Part shown: piece after piece, positions 18,783 through 27,594 of the stretch
How the letters are laid out: every line of letters starts with the position of its first letter
How positions within the stretch are numbered: the first letter of the stretch is position 1
NCBI GenBank assembly: GCA_963791495.1
Contig: CAWBST010000013.1
Span: 310,001 to 374,000 of the forward strand
Direction: 5' to 3'
DNA length: 64,000 nucleotides
DNA from: JAMXLO01 sp963791495
GTDB lineage: Bacteria > Pseudomonadota > Alphaproteobacteria > Acetobacterales > Acetobacteraceae
Notes under the pieces: generated by a model
The model's database searches: none
What the model was told of the DNA's origin: nothing
What the model saw: the letters and a program-made list of their open reading frames with translations, nothing else
Translations under genes and position numbers: made by a program

Positions 18783-19973
18783 ATGATTACGAAATTTGAC
18801 AGCCTGTATGCGGGCCACGTCGATCTGGACAACGTCGGCTACGCCGGCACGCCGATCAACGACCGGCTGTATTCCAATGAGCATCTCGCCACCGCGCTCG
18901 ATAAGGCGCAGTCGATGGCGGTGCTGATGGACGGTCTCGGCTACAACGTATTCTGGATGGCCGAGCACCATTTCCAGCGCGAAGGCACCGAGTGCATTCC
19001 CAACGTGCTGATGATGGCGCTGCATCTCACGCACGTGACGAAGAACCTGAAGATCGGCTGCGGCTTCAACATCGCACCGATGTGGCATCCGCTGCGCCTG
19101 GCCGAGGACTATGCGATGGCGGATATTCTTACCGGTGGCCGCGTAATCTTCGGCCTGGGCCGCGGCTATCACACGCGCGAAGTGGAGACGTTCGGTTCGC
19201 CGCTGATCGACCAGGTTGCCAATCGCGAGCTGTTCGAGGAACAGGTCGATATCATCTTCAAGTCGTTCAACGAGGAGTCGTTCAGCCACAAAGGCAAGCA
19301 CTACACGCTGCCGCCCGAGGTGCCGTATCGCGGTTACACGCTGAAGGAGCTCACGCTGGTGCCGCGGCCGATGCGCCTTCCGGTGGAAACGTGGCAGCCG
19401 ATCCAGGGCGGCTCGGCGCGTGCGATGGAGTTCATGGCCAAGCATGGCATCCAGGGCATGGTCGGTGGCGGCTCGGCCGAAGGTGGCGCGATGCACAAGG
19501 TAGTGCTCGGCTGGCAGGAGGCGCACGCGAAGATGGGCAAGCAGATCGAGCTCGGCGAGCGGCTGTGCTTCGGCTTCCACTTCTACATGGGCGACAGCCG
19601 CGCGGACGGTATCCGGCGTGCGGCGAAGTACTACGAAGAGAACATGAAGATGTTCGGCGAGCTGCGGCTGGTACGTGCGCTGACCGACGAGCAGATGGAG
19701 ATCATGCGCGATCCGAAGCGTGCGCCGACGGCGAAGCTGCCGCGCATCGATGACGCGGTGAATGCGGGTGGCTTCCTGACTGGGAATGCGAATGAGATCA
19801 TCGATCACCTGAAGGCACTGGAAGCCAAGTATCCGGCGCTGGATCGGATCTCGGTCAGCCTGTCGGTTGGCGTGCCGAAGTCCGAGGCGCTCGAGCAGTT
19901 GCAGCGCTTTGCCGAGGAGGTGATGCCGGCGTTCCGGAAGACCACGGCGCGGGAGCCTGCGCTGGTCAAGTGA
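18783..19973 (+). CDS. LLM class flavin-dependent oxidoreductase
   Basis: A 396-residue luciferase-like FMN enzyme, the fourth in this window. It carries AEHHFQREG near residue 60, ADILTGGRVIFGLGRGYHTRE, and the late GGFLTGNANEIIDHLK segment. The ATG at 18783 follows GGAGGACA. It is divergent from the Fpg-type gene with a gap of under 70 bp. Substrate unknown. It differs from the other three copies in motif spelling, so it is not a recent tandem duplicate. Confidence 0.9.
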   Translation: MITKFDSLYAGHVDLDNVGYAGTPINDRLYSNEHLATALDKAQSMAVLMDGLGYNVFWMAEHHFQREGTECIPNVLMMALHLTHVTKNLKIGCGFNIAPMWHPLRLAEDYAMADILTGGRVIFGLGRGYHTREVETFGSPLIDQVANRELFEEQVDIIFKSFNEESFSHKGKHYTLPPEVPYRGYTLKELTLVPRPMRLPVETWQPIQGGSARAMEFMAKHGIQGMVGGGSAEGGAMHKVVLGWQEAHAKMGKQIELGERLCFGFHFYMGDSRADGIRRAAKYYEENMKMFGELRLVRALTDEQMEIMRDPKRAPTAKLPRIDDAVNAGGFLTGNANEIIDHLKALEAKYPALDRISVSLSVGVPKSEALEQLQRFAEEVMPAFRKTTAREPALVK

Positions 19974-20017
19974 GCAGGTAAAGGCAGCCGCCCGGCGGGG
20001 GTCGCCCCCTCCCCCGA

Positions 20018-20048
20018 CCCCCTCCCGCAAGGGGAGGGGGGAGCTTTT
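20018..20048 (+). terminator. G/C-rich hairpin with short T run (terminator or REP-like)
   Basis: CCCCCTCCC, a GCAA tetraloop, then GGGGAGGGGG, followed by GAGCTTTTG. It lies 45 bp after the luciferase-like gene's stop. It could terminate that transcript, but the stem is the kind also found in dispersed REP-like elements, and the T run is short. Confidence 0.5.
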
Positions 20049-20226
20049 GCGGGATTGGCCGGCAGTGGCACAATTTGCCTTCCTCGCTAGGCGACGAATT
20101 AAGAAGAATATCGCTATTTTCCGGCCAATCTTGCATTCCTGAGAAAAATCCTTCTCTCCTAGCCATGGTTTGGCTGGGGTTCTCGATGGCTGGAAAGAGC
20201 ATCTTTCTCCCGATCGGAGCGCGGCG
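20049..20226 (+). promoter_or_regulatory. leader of the siroheme/sulfite operon with small inverted repeats
   Basis: The 180 bp before the precorrin-2 dehydrogenase start are noticeably AT-richer. They hold two small inverted repeats: GAGAA-N6-TTCTC at 20141-20156 and AGCCA-N5-TGGCT at 20161-20175. These are plausible operator sites for a sulfur or siroheme regulator, but they match no motif I can name. Confidence 0.3.
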
Positions 20227-20778
20227 ATGATCGCCGTGGCACTCGATCCGGCTGCTCTGCCGATCGCGGTCGCCGGGCGCGGCGGTGCTGCGCTGCGGCG
20301 TTTCCTCGCCTTGCGGGGAGGCGGCGCGTGTCATGTGCTGCTGTTCTGCGACCAGCACGATCAGGATCTGGAGCGGGCGGCAGGGACCGCGCTGCGAGAC
20401 TTCCTGCCCGGTCGAGCCGAACTGGCTGGGCTGCGGGCTTTGTGGATCGTCGGGCTGCCCGATGACAGGGCGGCGGAATTGGCAGCGGCGGCACGGCAGG
20501 AGCGCGTGCTGGTCAACGTCGAGGACCGACCGGCGCTGTGCGACTTCCATAGCGTCGCGGAGGTCCGTCGCGGCGATCTGCTGTTGACCGTGTCGACGGG
20601 CGGCGCCAGTCCGGGCCTGGCGGCCCGCGTTCGCGCGCGGCTGGCAAGCGAGTATGGGCCCGAGTGGGCGGGTCGCCTCGAGCTCTTGCGCGAGCGTCGC
20701 GCTGCATGGCGTCGCGACGGAAGGAACGCCGCCGAACTCACGGACGCGCTGCTCCAGGCCAATGGGTGGCTGGCATGA
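20227..20778 (+). CDS. precorrin-2 dehydrogenase / sirohydrochlorin ferrochelatase (CysG N-terminal type)
   Basis: A 183-residue siroheme-synthase domain that oxidises precorrin-2 and may insert iron. It shows a Rossmann strand PIAVAGRGGAALRRFL, the VNVEDRPALCDFHSVAEV motif and the LLTVSTGGASPGLA motif, all characteristic. The ATG at 20227 follows GGAG. Its stop overlaps the SUMT start as ATGA, and the operon continues into sulfite reductase, which needs siroheme. In E. coli these activities are fused in CysG; here they are separate overlapping genes. Confidence 0.9.
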   Translation: MIAVALDPAALPIAVAGRGGAALRRFLALRGGGACHVLLFCDQHDQDLERAAGTALRDFLPGRAELAGLRALWIVGLPDDRAAELAAAARQERVLVNVEDRPALCDFHSVAEVRRGDLLLTVSTGGASPGLAARVRARLASEYGPEWAGRLELLRERRAAWRRDGRNAAELTDALLQANGWLA

Positions 20779-21569
20779 TTTCGCCGGTCTTCGAGCCGGG
20801 CACCGTCTGGCTGGTGGGCGCGGGTCCCGGCGATCCGGGGCTGCTCACCCTGCACGCCGCCCACGCCCTGGCCGAAGCCGATGTCGTGCTGTACGACGCG
20901 CTGGTCTCGCCGGAGGTTCTGGCGCTTGCATCGCGGGCGAGGCGGGAGCCGGTCGGCAAGCGCGCTGGCGGCCGGCGCACGCCGCAGCTTCGCATCAACG
21001 AACGGCTGATCCGCCTGGCGCGGGAAGGCCATCGGGTGGTTCGGCTGAAGGGCGGTGACCCGCTGGTATTCGGCCGCGGCGGCGAGGAAGCGTTGGCGCT
21101 CGCTGCCGCTGGCGTCCGCTTCCGCATCGTCCCGGGCGTCAGCGCCGGCATCGGCGGAGCGGCCGCCGCCGGGATACCGGTGACGCATCGCGGCTTGGCG
21201 CACAGCGTCGCCTTCGTGACCGGCCACGACGCCAGCGGCGAAGTGCCGGACCTGGATTGGACTGCCCTGGCACGCGGCGCCGATGTGCTGGTGCTCTACA
21301 TGGCGCTGCGACGGATCGGGGCTATCGCCGCAAACCTGCGCGCGGCCGGGCGTCCCGGGACGGAGCCGGTCGCCTTCATCACCGAGGCAACGACGCCGCG
21401 CCAGCGTGTGGCTGTCACCACGCTGGCCGAGGCGGAGCGTGTCGCGGCCGCCATCCCACCGAATGCGCCAACGCTGATCGTCATCGGCCCTGTGGTCGCG
21501 CTGCGGCCGCTGCTCGCGGACTGGTTGGATGCGGCGCCGGGGTCGCAAGGAGAACGCCATGCTGCCTGA
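20775..21569 (+). CDS. cobA: uroporphyrinogen-III C-methyltransferase (SUMT)
   Basis: A 264-residue SAM-dependent methylase converting uroporphyrinogen III to precorrin-2, feeding siroheme. Motifs in order: VWLVGAGPGDPGLLTLHA near residue 10, ADVVLYDALVS, VVRLKGGDPLVFGRGGEE, VPGVSAGIGGAAAAGIPVTHRG, and LYMALRRI. Length and order match stand-alone CobA. The ATG at 20775 overlaps the upstream stop by four bases. The 3' end overlaps the cysJ start by 11 bp. It probably supplies siroheme for CysI. Confidence 0.94.
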   Translation: MISPVFEPGTVWLVGAGPGDPGLLTLHAAHALAEADVVLYDALVSPEVLALASRARREPVGKRAGGRRTPQLRINERLIRLAREGHRVVRLKGGDPLVFGRGGEEALALAAAGVRFRIVPGVSAGIGGAAAAGIPVTHRGLAHSVAFVTGHDASGEVPDLDWTALARGADVLVLYMALRRIGAIAANLRAAGRPGTEPVAFITEATTPRQRVAVTTLAEAERVAAAIPPNAPTLIVIGPVVALRPLLADWLDAAPGSQGERHAA

Positions 21570-23237
21570 GACCGCGCCCTTTCCGGCGGAACAGATCGTC
21601 GCGCTGAACAGCATCATCTCGGGCAGCAGCGCCGAGCAGCGGACCTGGCTGAGCGGTTTCCTCGCCGGCTATCAGGCCGCTACTACGCCGCAGCCCGCAG
21701 CGGCCGCGCCGCCTGCACGCCGGGCGCCGCTCACCATCCTGTTCGCAACCGAGTCCGGCAACGCAGAGGCGCTGGCTGCGGCGGCGCGCAAGGCGGCCGG
21801 CAAGTTGGGCTTCGCGGCACGCGTGCTGGACATGGCGGACACCACGCCCGCGGAGGTGGCCGGCGCGCAGAACCTGCTGGTGATCGCCAGCACCTGGGGT
21901 GAGGGCGATCCGCCGCAGCGCGCCATCGACTTCCACGCCGCACTGATGGCCGACGATGCCCCGCACGTTTCGAGGGCGTGCGCTACGCCGTTCTGGCGCT
22001 GGGCGACCGCGCCTACGCGAAGTTCTGCGAAACCGGGCGGTTGTTCGACGAGCGCTTCGCCGCATTGGGGGCGACGCGGGTCGCCGAGCGGATCGAGTGC
22101 GACATCGACTACGAGGCGCCCGCCTCCGGCTGGATCGACGCCACCCTGGGCACGCTGCAGGCCGAGTTGGGCGAGCCGGAAGCGGGCGCCGTCATCCACG
22201 TCGATTTTGCACGCCCCGCGGCGGGCGTCGCGGCCTGGAACCGCACACGACCATTCGAGGCTGAGGTCACCGAGCGCGTCCGGCTCTCCGGCAGCCGATC
22301 CACTTCCGACACCTGGCATGTGGAGCTGTCGCTCGAGGGAGCGGGGATCGAGTACGAGCCGGGCGACTCGCTTGGGTTCCTGCCGGTGAACGATCCCCAG
22401 CTGGTGGACTCAGTGCTGGCTGCATCGGGGTTGTCAGGGAAAGAGCAGCTTCGTTCGCGGCTGCTGGAGCAGTTCGACATCACGACGTTGACCGGCCGCG
22501 AGACGCATCCAGACGGCTGGCAGGTCATCGACATGTTGGAAGCCGCGCCGCGCAAGCTGACCGAGGAGCAGCTTCTGTCGCTGCTGCGGCCGTTGGCGCC
22601 GCGCTACTACTCGATTGCGTCCAGCCGCAAGGCGGTGCCGGACGAGGCACATCTGCTGGTCGCGGCGGTGCGCTATGAAACGCATGGGCGCGAGCGGAAG
22701 GGCGTCGCCTCGGTCGATGTCGCGGAGCGACGCAAGGCCGGCGACCGGATGCGCGTGTTCCTGAAACCGAATGCGCACTTCCGACTGCCGGCGGATCCCG
22801 CGCGCCCGATCATCATGATCGGACCAGGCACCGGCGTGGCGCCGTTCCGCGCCTTCATGCAGGAACGCGACGCGATCGGCGCGCGTGGGCAGAGCTGGCT
22901 GGTGTTCGGCCACCGCAACTACACGCATGACTTCCTGTATCAGCTCGAATGGCAGGATCTGCTGAAGCGCGGCGTGCTGACGCGGCTGGATGCAGCGTTC
23001 TCGCGCGATCAGCCGGAGAAGCGCTACGTGCAGCACGCACTGTGGGATGCGCGGCGCGACCTGTACGCGTGGGTACAGGAGGGCGCTGTCATCTACGTTT
23101 GCGGCGATGCGAACGCGATGGCGAAAGACGTGCATGCCACGCTGCAGCGCGTTCTCGGCGAGCAGGGCAATCGCGACGGCGTGGCGGCGCTCGATGCACT
23201 GCGGCGCGAAGGGAGGTATCTGCGCGATGTCTACTAG
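21559..23237 (+). pseudogene. cysJ: sulfite reductase flavoprotein alpha subunit, one frameshift
   Basis: Carries electrons from NADPH through FAD and FMN to CysI. The ATG at 21559 has AAGGAG. Domains are a flavodoxin part (LTILFATESGNAEALA, ASTWGEGDPP), the FAD part (RYYSIASS) and the NADPH part (GTGVAPFRAFMQER, YVCGDANAMAKDVH), ending at 23237 as expected. Near 21969 the frame shifts by one missing base at a CACGTTTCGAG run. The sequence before it ends at DDAPHV and that after begins FEGVRYAVLALGDRAY; one more T would restore HVFEGVRY. Everything else looks intact, so either very recent inactivation or a homopolymer sequencing error. Confidence 0.9.
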
Positions 23238-23240
23238 TGT

Positions 23241-23371
23241 CACCTCTCCCGTTTGCGGGAGAGGTCGCGGAGCGTCAGCGACGCGGGTGAGGGTGCATCT
23301 GCCGGCGCTCTTTTCCTGCCACACCCTCACCCGGCGCTTCGCGCCGACCTCTCCCGCACGCGGGAGAGGTG
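23241..23371. repeat. 131-bp imperfect palindromic element between cysJ and cysI
   Basis: The outer arms are CACCTCTCCCG at 23241 and its complement CGGGAGAGGTG ending at 23371. Each arm also forms its own short hairpin (CTCCCG-loop-CGGGAG). The inner arms GCGGGTGAGGGTG and CACCCTCACCCG pair as well, so the whole unit can fold into a cruciform. It fills almost the entire gap between the two genes and supplies the purine-rich sequence before the cysI start. This is typical of mobile palindromic (REP/MITE-like) elements in high-GC proteobacteria. Confidence 0.75.
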
Positions 23372-23381
23372 AGTGATCGCT

Positions 23382-25070
23382 ATGTCTCACCCACCATCCC
23401 CCAACGAAGCGATCAAGGCGAACAGCCGTTTCCTGCGCGGGACCATCGCCGATGGCCTCACGCGCGTCGAGACGGGCTCGCTGTCGGACGATGACCAGCA
23501 GCTGACGAAGTTCCACGGCATCTACCTGCAGGACGATCGCGACCTGCGCGCCGAACGTGGCCGCAAGAAGATGGAGAAGGCATTCATCTTCATGGCGCGG
23601 CTGCGTGTGCCGGGTGGCGTGCTGACGCCTCAGCAATGGCTGGCGGCGGAGAAGATCACCATCGAACGTGGCAACGGCACGCTGCGCCTGACGACGCGGC
23701 AGACCATCCAGTTTCACGGCATCATCAAGAGCAACCTGCGCCTTGCGATCCGCGGCATCAACGACGCGATGCTCGACACGATCGCTGCATGCGGCGACGT
23801 GAACCGCAACGTGATAGCGCGTGTGAATCCATGGCAGAGCGGGTCGCATGCAGAGGTTGCCGGGCTTGCACGGACGATCGGCGGACACCTGCTGCCCAGA
23901 AGCCGCGCCTGGCACGAGATCTGGATCGACGGAGAACAAATCTCCGGCGGCGAAGGGGAAGACGAGCCGATCTACGGCCGCACCTACATGCCGCGCAAGT
24001 TCAAGATCGCGATCGCGCTGCCACCGCACAACGACGTCGATGTGTTCGCGCACGATCTCGGTTTTATCGCCATCGAGGAAGGCGGCCACATCGTCGGCTA
24101 CAATGTCGTGGTCGGTGGCGGCATGGGCATGACGCACGGCGAGCCCGAAACCTTCCCGCGGACCGGTGACGTGATCGGCTTCTGTGCTCCCGATCAGACG
24201 GCGGAGGTCGCCGAGAAGGTGGTGACGGTGCAGCGCGACTTCGGCGACCGCTCGGATCGCAAGCACGCGCGTCTGAAATATACCATCGAGCGCATGGGCC
24301 TCGCGGCGTTCCGCGCCGAACTGGAACGGCGGCTTGGCTATGTGCTGCGCCCCGCGCGCGACTTCACCTTCACCGACAACGGCGATCGGCTCGGTTGGGC
24401 GCAGGGCGACGACGGCGCGTGGCACTACACGCTGTTCGTCGAGAATGGCCGCGTGCGCGATCTTGCCGGTCTGCATGCGATCGCCGAACTCGGCATCGGT
24501 CGTTTCATCATCACGCCGAACCAGAATCTTGTGCTGGCGGACATCCCGGCCGATCGCAAGCTGGAAGTGGATGCGTTGCTGCATTCGCATGGCCTCGATG
24601 GTCCGGTGAGCGGTTTGCGGCGTAATGCATTGGCTTGTGTCGCATTGCCGACCTGCGGCCTCGCGCTGGCGGAGAGCGAACGCTATCTGCCCGATCTGAT
24701 CACGCGCCTGGAAGACGAACTGGAGAACGTGGGCCTGGCTCAGGATGACATCACCATCCGCATGACCGGCTGCCCAAATGGCTGCGCGCGGCCCTATCTC
24801 GCCGAGATCGGTCTCGTGGGGCGCAGCCCTGGCATTTATAACCTGTATCTGGGCGGCGCGTTCGACGGAACGCGCATGAACAAGCTGTACCGCAAGGACA
24901 TCGATGGCGATGCCATCGTCGCCGCGCTGGCGCCGCTGTTCCGAGAGTATGCCGAACACCGGACGCCGGACGAACGGTTCGGCGACTACGCGATCCGCGC
25001 CGGACACATCCGACCCACGACCGCCGGCAACACATTCCACGACGATCTGGCCCCTGACCTGCGGAGCTGA
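23382..25070 (+). CDS. cysI: sulfite reductase hemoprotein beta subunit
   Basis: Reduces sulfite to sulfide using siroheme and a 4Fe-4S cluster. About 562 residues. It has two ferredoxin-like half-domains (HGIYLQDDRDLR, LRLTTRQTIQFHG), VVVGGGMGMTHGE, and the four cluster ligands as C-x5-C (CVALPTC, about 418/424) and C-x3-C (CPNGC, about 463/467). The ATG at 23382 is used. A GTG at 23373 is better spaced from the GGAGAGG supplied by the palindromic repeat and is an alternative. Downstream of cysJ and upstream of a small membrane protein. The frame is intact. Confidence 0.95.
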   Translation: MSHPPSPNEAIKANSRFLRGTIADGLTRVETGSLSDDDQQLTKFHGIYLQDDRDLRAERGRKKMEKAFIFMARLRVPGGVLTPQQWLAAEKITIERGNGTLRLTTRQTIQFHGIIKSNLRLAIRGINDAMLDTIAACGDVNRNVIARVNPWQSGSHAEVAGLARTIGGHLLPRSRAWHEIWIDGEQISGGEGEDEPIYGRTYMPRKFKIAIALPPHNDVDVFAHDLGFIAIEEGGHIVGYNVVVGGGMGMTHGEPETFPRTGDVIGFCAPDQTAEVAEKVVTVQRDFGDRSDRKHARLKYTIERMGLAAFRAELERRLGYVLRPARDFTFTDNGDRLGWAQGDDGAWHYTLFVENGRVRDLAGLHAIAELGIGRFIITPNQNLVLADIPADRKLEVDALLHSHGLDGPVSGLRRNALACVALPTCGLALAESERYLPDLITRLEDELENVGLAQDDITIRMTGCPNGCARPYLAEIGLVGRSPGIYNLYLGGAFDGTRMNKLYRKDIDGDAIVAALAPLFREYAEHRTPDERFGDYAIRAGHIRPTTAGNTFHDDLAPDLRS

Positions 25071-25072
25071 CC

Positions 25073-25402
25073 ATGCGTTCCCTGCGAGAGACGACACCTG
25101 TTCTTGCCTGGCCGTCGCTGCGTCATGCGCGGGGGCGGCTGCTTGGGTTGCCGTTCGTGCTGCTGGCATTTGGGCCTGGCTCTGTGTTCGGTTGGCAGGC
25201 CTGCATTGCCGCGCTGACGATCGCGGGCCTGGCAAGCTTTCTGGTCTATGTGCCGATGACGGCGCTGGCGCTAAACGGAGGCCGCGCACTCGGCGCGGAT
25301 GCGCCAGTTCCGGCGCTGACCGCGCGTGCCTATGCTGTGTTGCTGGTGCTCTGGACAGCGTCCGTGTGGCTCGGTGCGGCCGCCGCTCCGCACCTGCACT
25401 AG
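25073..25402 (+). CDS. small membrane protein following cysI
   Basis: A 109-residue protein starting three bases after the cysI stop. It contains three likely membrane segments (around residues 24-38, 42-65 and 83-105) and no charged catalytic motif. Position suggests co-transcription with the sulfite-reduction genes. An accessory or transport role is possible but unsupported. No family is recognised. Confidence 0.6.
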   Translation: MRSLRETTPVLAWPSLRHARGRLLGLPFVLLAFGPGSVFGWQACIAALTIAGLASFLVYVPMTALALNGGRALGADAPVPALTARAYAVLLVLWTASVWLGAAAAPHLH

Positions 25403-25667
25403 AAGGCCATCCAGACGTAGAGGAATACCGTGTTGTTGTCGCCGGAGTTGCGGCCGCCATAGTTGCGCGTGGCGCCGTTGAACATCGTGTACGCGACGTA
25501 TTGCAGACCGATCTTCAGATTGACGAATGGCCGCGCCCACCTACGCCGGGGAAGGTCATCCAAGTGCCCGGCACAAGCTACCGCGGCGCCGTCAGGTAGC
25601 GATCGAGCGTCGAGATGTCCTGCGCCCGCGCGACAACGCCGAGTGCGATGGCACCGACGAGCAGCAT
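25399..25667 (-). pseudogene. relic of an outer-membrane/secreted protein (signal peptide plus C-terminus only)
   Basis: The ATG at 25667 encodes a signal peptide, LLVGAIALGVVARAQD, then ISTLDRYLTAPR and a stop. About 60 bases later another frame gives RPFVNLKIGLQYVAYTMFNG, a short Gly/Asn-rich loop and a VFLYVWMAF ending with stop TAG at 25399. This C-terminal pattern (aromatic last residue, alternating hydrophobics, Asn-rich turn) matches the last strands of a beta-barrel family whose members are several hundred residues long. The middle has been deleted. Confidence 0.7.
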
Positions 25668-26012
25668 GGAAGTTGGATTGCACCTGGCAGCAGCAGTCCG
25701 GAGATTTGAGTCAGCGGATCGACGTTATGACCGGGCGCTTTATTCCGTCGGCACAGAGCACCGTCCGCGACGGTTCCATGACTGTTAGAATTCACGGAAG
25801 AGTCCTGCGGCACGTGGGAGTGCTTCCCGGCTTCGCGCATCCGGCAGAATCCCTGTTCTGCACGGCAGGACCGGCAAACAACTGATCGTGAGCGGGGACG
25901 ATCGCGGACCGTACCGCGTCTCCTCTGTCGTCGATCACCGAAGTGGCACGTCGTGTCGTCACGCACGGCTGCCGCCAAGCTGACGTTCAAGCTTCAACGG
26001 GAGGGTTTCGCT
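25668..26012. other. intergenic region without recognised gene
   Basis: About 345 bases upstream of the beta-propeller gene. Frames here are open by chance only; no RNA, repeat or operator was recognised. A GGGAGGG ribosome-binding site at its end marks the next gene. Confidence 0.45.
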
Positions 26013-27128
26013 GTGCACTCAAATGATGGCAGGCATCAGCAACACGCTGCGCCCACGACCTTCACGCAGACCAACCTTATCTCCGATGGCTTCGTGCCCG
26101 CGTTGAATATGGATCCGAACCTGATCAATCCCTGGGGGGTCGCCTACAGTTCGACGAGTCCATTCTGGATCTCCGAGAACGGCACGGGCGTAACAAGCAT
26201 CGACAGCGTCACCGGCAGCACCGTGACGTTGAATAAGATCCCGGCTGTCACTATCGCGCCTCCCTCGCCTGATGCCGGCCCGTCGGCACCGACCGGTCAG
26301 GTGTTCAACTCCTTCGCCTCGACAGGCGCCTTCACGTTGCAGAACGGCAATCCCGCGACCTTCCTGTTCGCGACAGAAGACGGCACGATTTCCGGTTGGA
26401 ACGGAGGTACTCAGTCCATCATCGCGGTCAATGAGTTCGCCAATCCGGCCGATGGCAGCGAGGCGCTGGGGATGGGCGCGGTCTATAAGGGTCTCGCAAT
26501 CGCCCAGACCGATGACGGTCCGATGCTGTACGCGGCGAACTTCCGCCACGGCACCGTCGACATGTTCGACCAGAATTTCGATCAGGTGAAAAGCTTCACC
26601 GACCATCACCTGGCCCCGGGGTTTGCCCCCTTCAACGTTCAGGTTCTCGGTGACAAGCTGTTCGTTACATTCGCCATGCAGGATGACACCAAGCACGACG
26701 ACGTTGCCGGCCAGGGCAACGGATTCGTGGATGAATTCGATCTCGAGGGCCATCTCTTGCATCGCGTAGCATCGGGCGGGTCACTCGATTCACCCTGGGG
26801 TCTGGCTATCGCGCCGTCGAGCTTCGGCAAGTTTGCCGGTGACCTGCTGGTCGGCAACTTCGGCGACGGCACCATCAACGCGTTCGACCTGAAGCATCAT
26901 GACGCGTTTGTGGACCAGCTGACCGACGCACACGGCAACCCGATCGCGATCCCCGACCTTTGGGAACTGATACCAGGCAATGGCGGAGCGGCTGGCGATC
27001 CCAATGCGATCTACTTCACCGCGGGTGTGCAGGACGAGGCGCATGGCCTGTTCGGCAGCTTGACGCCGGACGCGACACCAAGCCCGGCCACCATGACCGG
27101 TGCGGGTTCAAATCACCCGCACGGCTGA
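26013..27128 (+). CDS. TIGR03118 family beta-propeller protein
   Basis: About 371 residues built of NHL/beta-propeller-like blades: INPWGVAYSSTSPFWISENG, FLFATEDGTISGWN, MLYAANFRHGTVDMFD, and DSPWGLAIAPSSFG with LLVGNFGDGTINAFD. This succession is characteristic of the TIGR03118 family, whose function is unknown. The GTG at 26013 is chosen for its strong GGGAGGG site. The frame is open to 25953 without a better start. No signal peptide is evident from this start, although family members are usually exported. Confidence 0.85.
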   Translation: MHSNDGRHQQHAAPTTFTQTNLISDGFVPALNMDPNLINPWGVAYSSTSPFWISENGTGVTSIDSVTGSTVTLNKIPAVTIAPPSPDAGPSAPTGQVFNSFASTGAFTLQNGNPATFLFATEDGTISGWNGGTQSIIAVNEFANPADGSEALGMGAVYKGLAIAQTDDGPMLYAANFRHGTVDMFDQNFDQVKSFTDHHLAPGFAPFNVQVLGDKLFVTFAMQDDTKHDDVAGQGNGFVDEFDLEGHLLHRVASGGSLDSPWGLAIAPSSFGKFAGDLLVGNFGDGTINAFDLKHHDAFVDQLTDAHGNPIAIPDLWELIPGNGGAAGDPNAIYFTAGVQDEAHGLFGSLTPDATPSPATMTGAGSNHPHG

Positions 27129-27140
27129 TCGGCGCCGCCG

Positions 27141-27518
27141 TCAGGCGAGATCGGCGAAGAACTCCACGCCATAAACTGCATCCGGCCCGTCCAGCACGGG
27201 CCGGATCGAATTGAGCGCCGCACGAAGGGTCGGGAAGCGCTGCATCTCATCCCAAGCTGGCGCTTCCATGACGGCCCAGAAGGTAAACCCTGTGGGCGAG
27301 TGCAACAGATATGCTGGCTCCGGACCCGACCAGAGCACCACGACGATGCGGCCGAGGATCTTCGGATCGTCGCCGCGCCGATCGCTGACGAACGCGCGGT
27401 GGATGTCGAGGCCCTTGCGATGCGTGGCGGCGAGCCACTCGGCCAGCAGGGCCTTCTCCCATTGCGATACGGGCCGCGGCGGGAATGTGAGAATGACGTT
27501 GTCAGTGTTCGAAGGCAT
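27141..27518 (-). CDS. hypothetical protein
   Basis: About 125 residues, soluble, with no recognised domain. Segments such as NVILTFPPRPVSQWEKALL and IVVVLWSGPEPAYLLHSPTG look like a compact alpha/beta protein. The ATG at 27518 starts the plausible part; an in-frame start at 27587 is possible. It is convergent with the beta-propeller gene. Confidence 0.6.
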   Translation of the reverse strand: MPSNTDNVILTFPPRPVSQWEKALLAEWLAATHRKGLDIHRAFVSDRRGDDPKILGRIVVVLWSGPEPAYLLHSPTGFTFWAVMEAPAWDEMQRFPTLRAALNSIRPVLDGPDAVYGVEFFADLA

Positions 27519-27594
27519 GACGGCGCCCGGGAAGGTCGTGGGCAGTGTTAAACATGTTGCCGCTAAGTTACAAGATCCTTGCGGCAACGGTCAC

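Noticed and set aside
18636..20030. 464-codon minus-strand frame
   Set aside because: Antisense shadow of the luciferase-like gene at 18783-19973; composition is Arg/His-rich with no domain.
23241..23371. CRISPR-like or attachment-site reading of the palindromic element
   Set aside because: Only one unit, no regular spacers and no integrase nearby; it fits a REP-like palindrome.
22434..25460. 1008-codon minus-strand frame across cysJ and cysI
   Set aside because: Antisense of two genes with all expected sulfite-reductase motifs on the plus strand; high-GC DNA often leaves such frames open.
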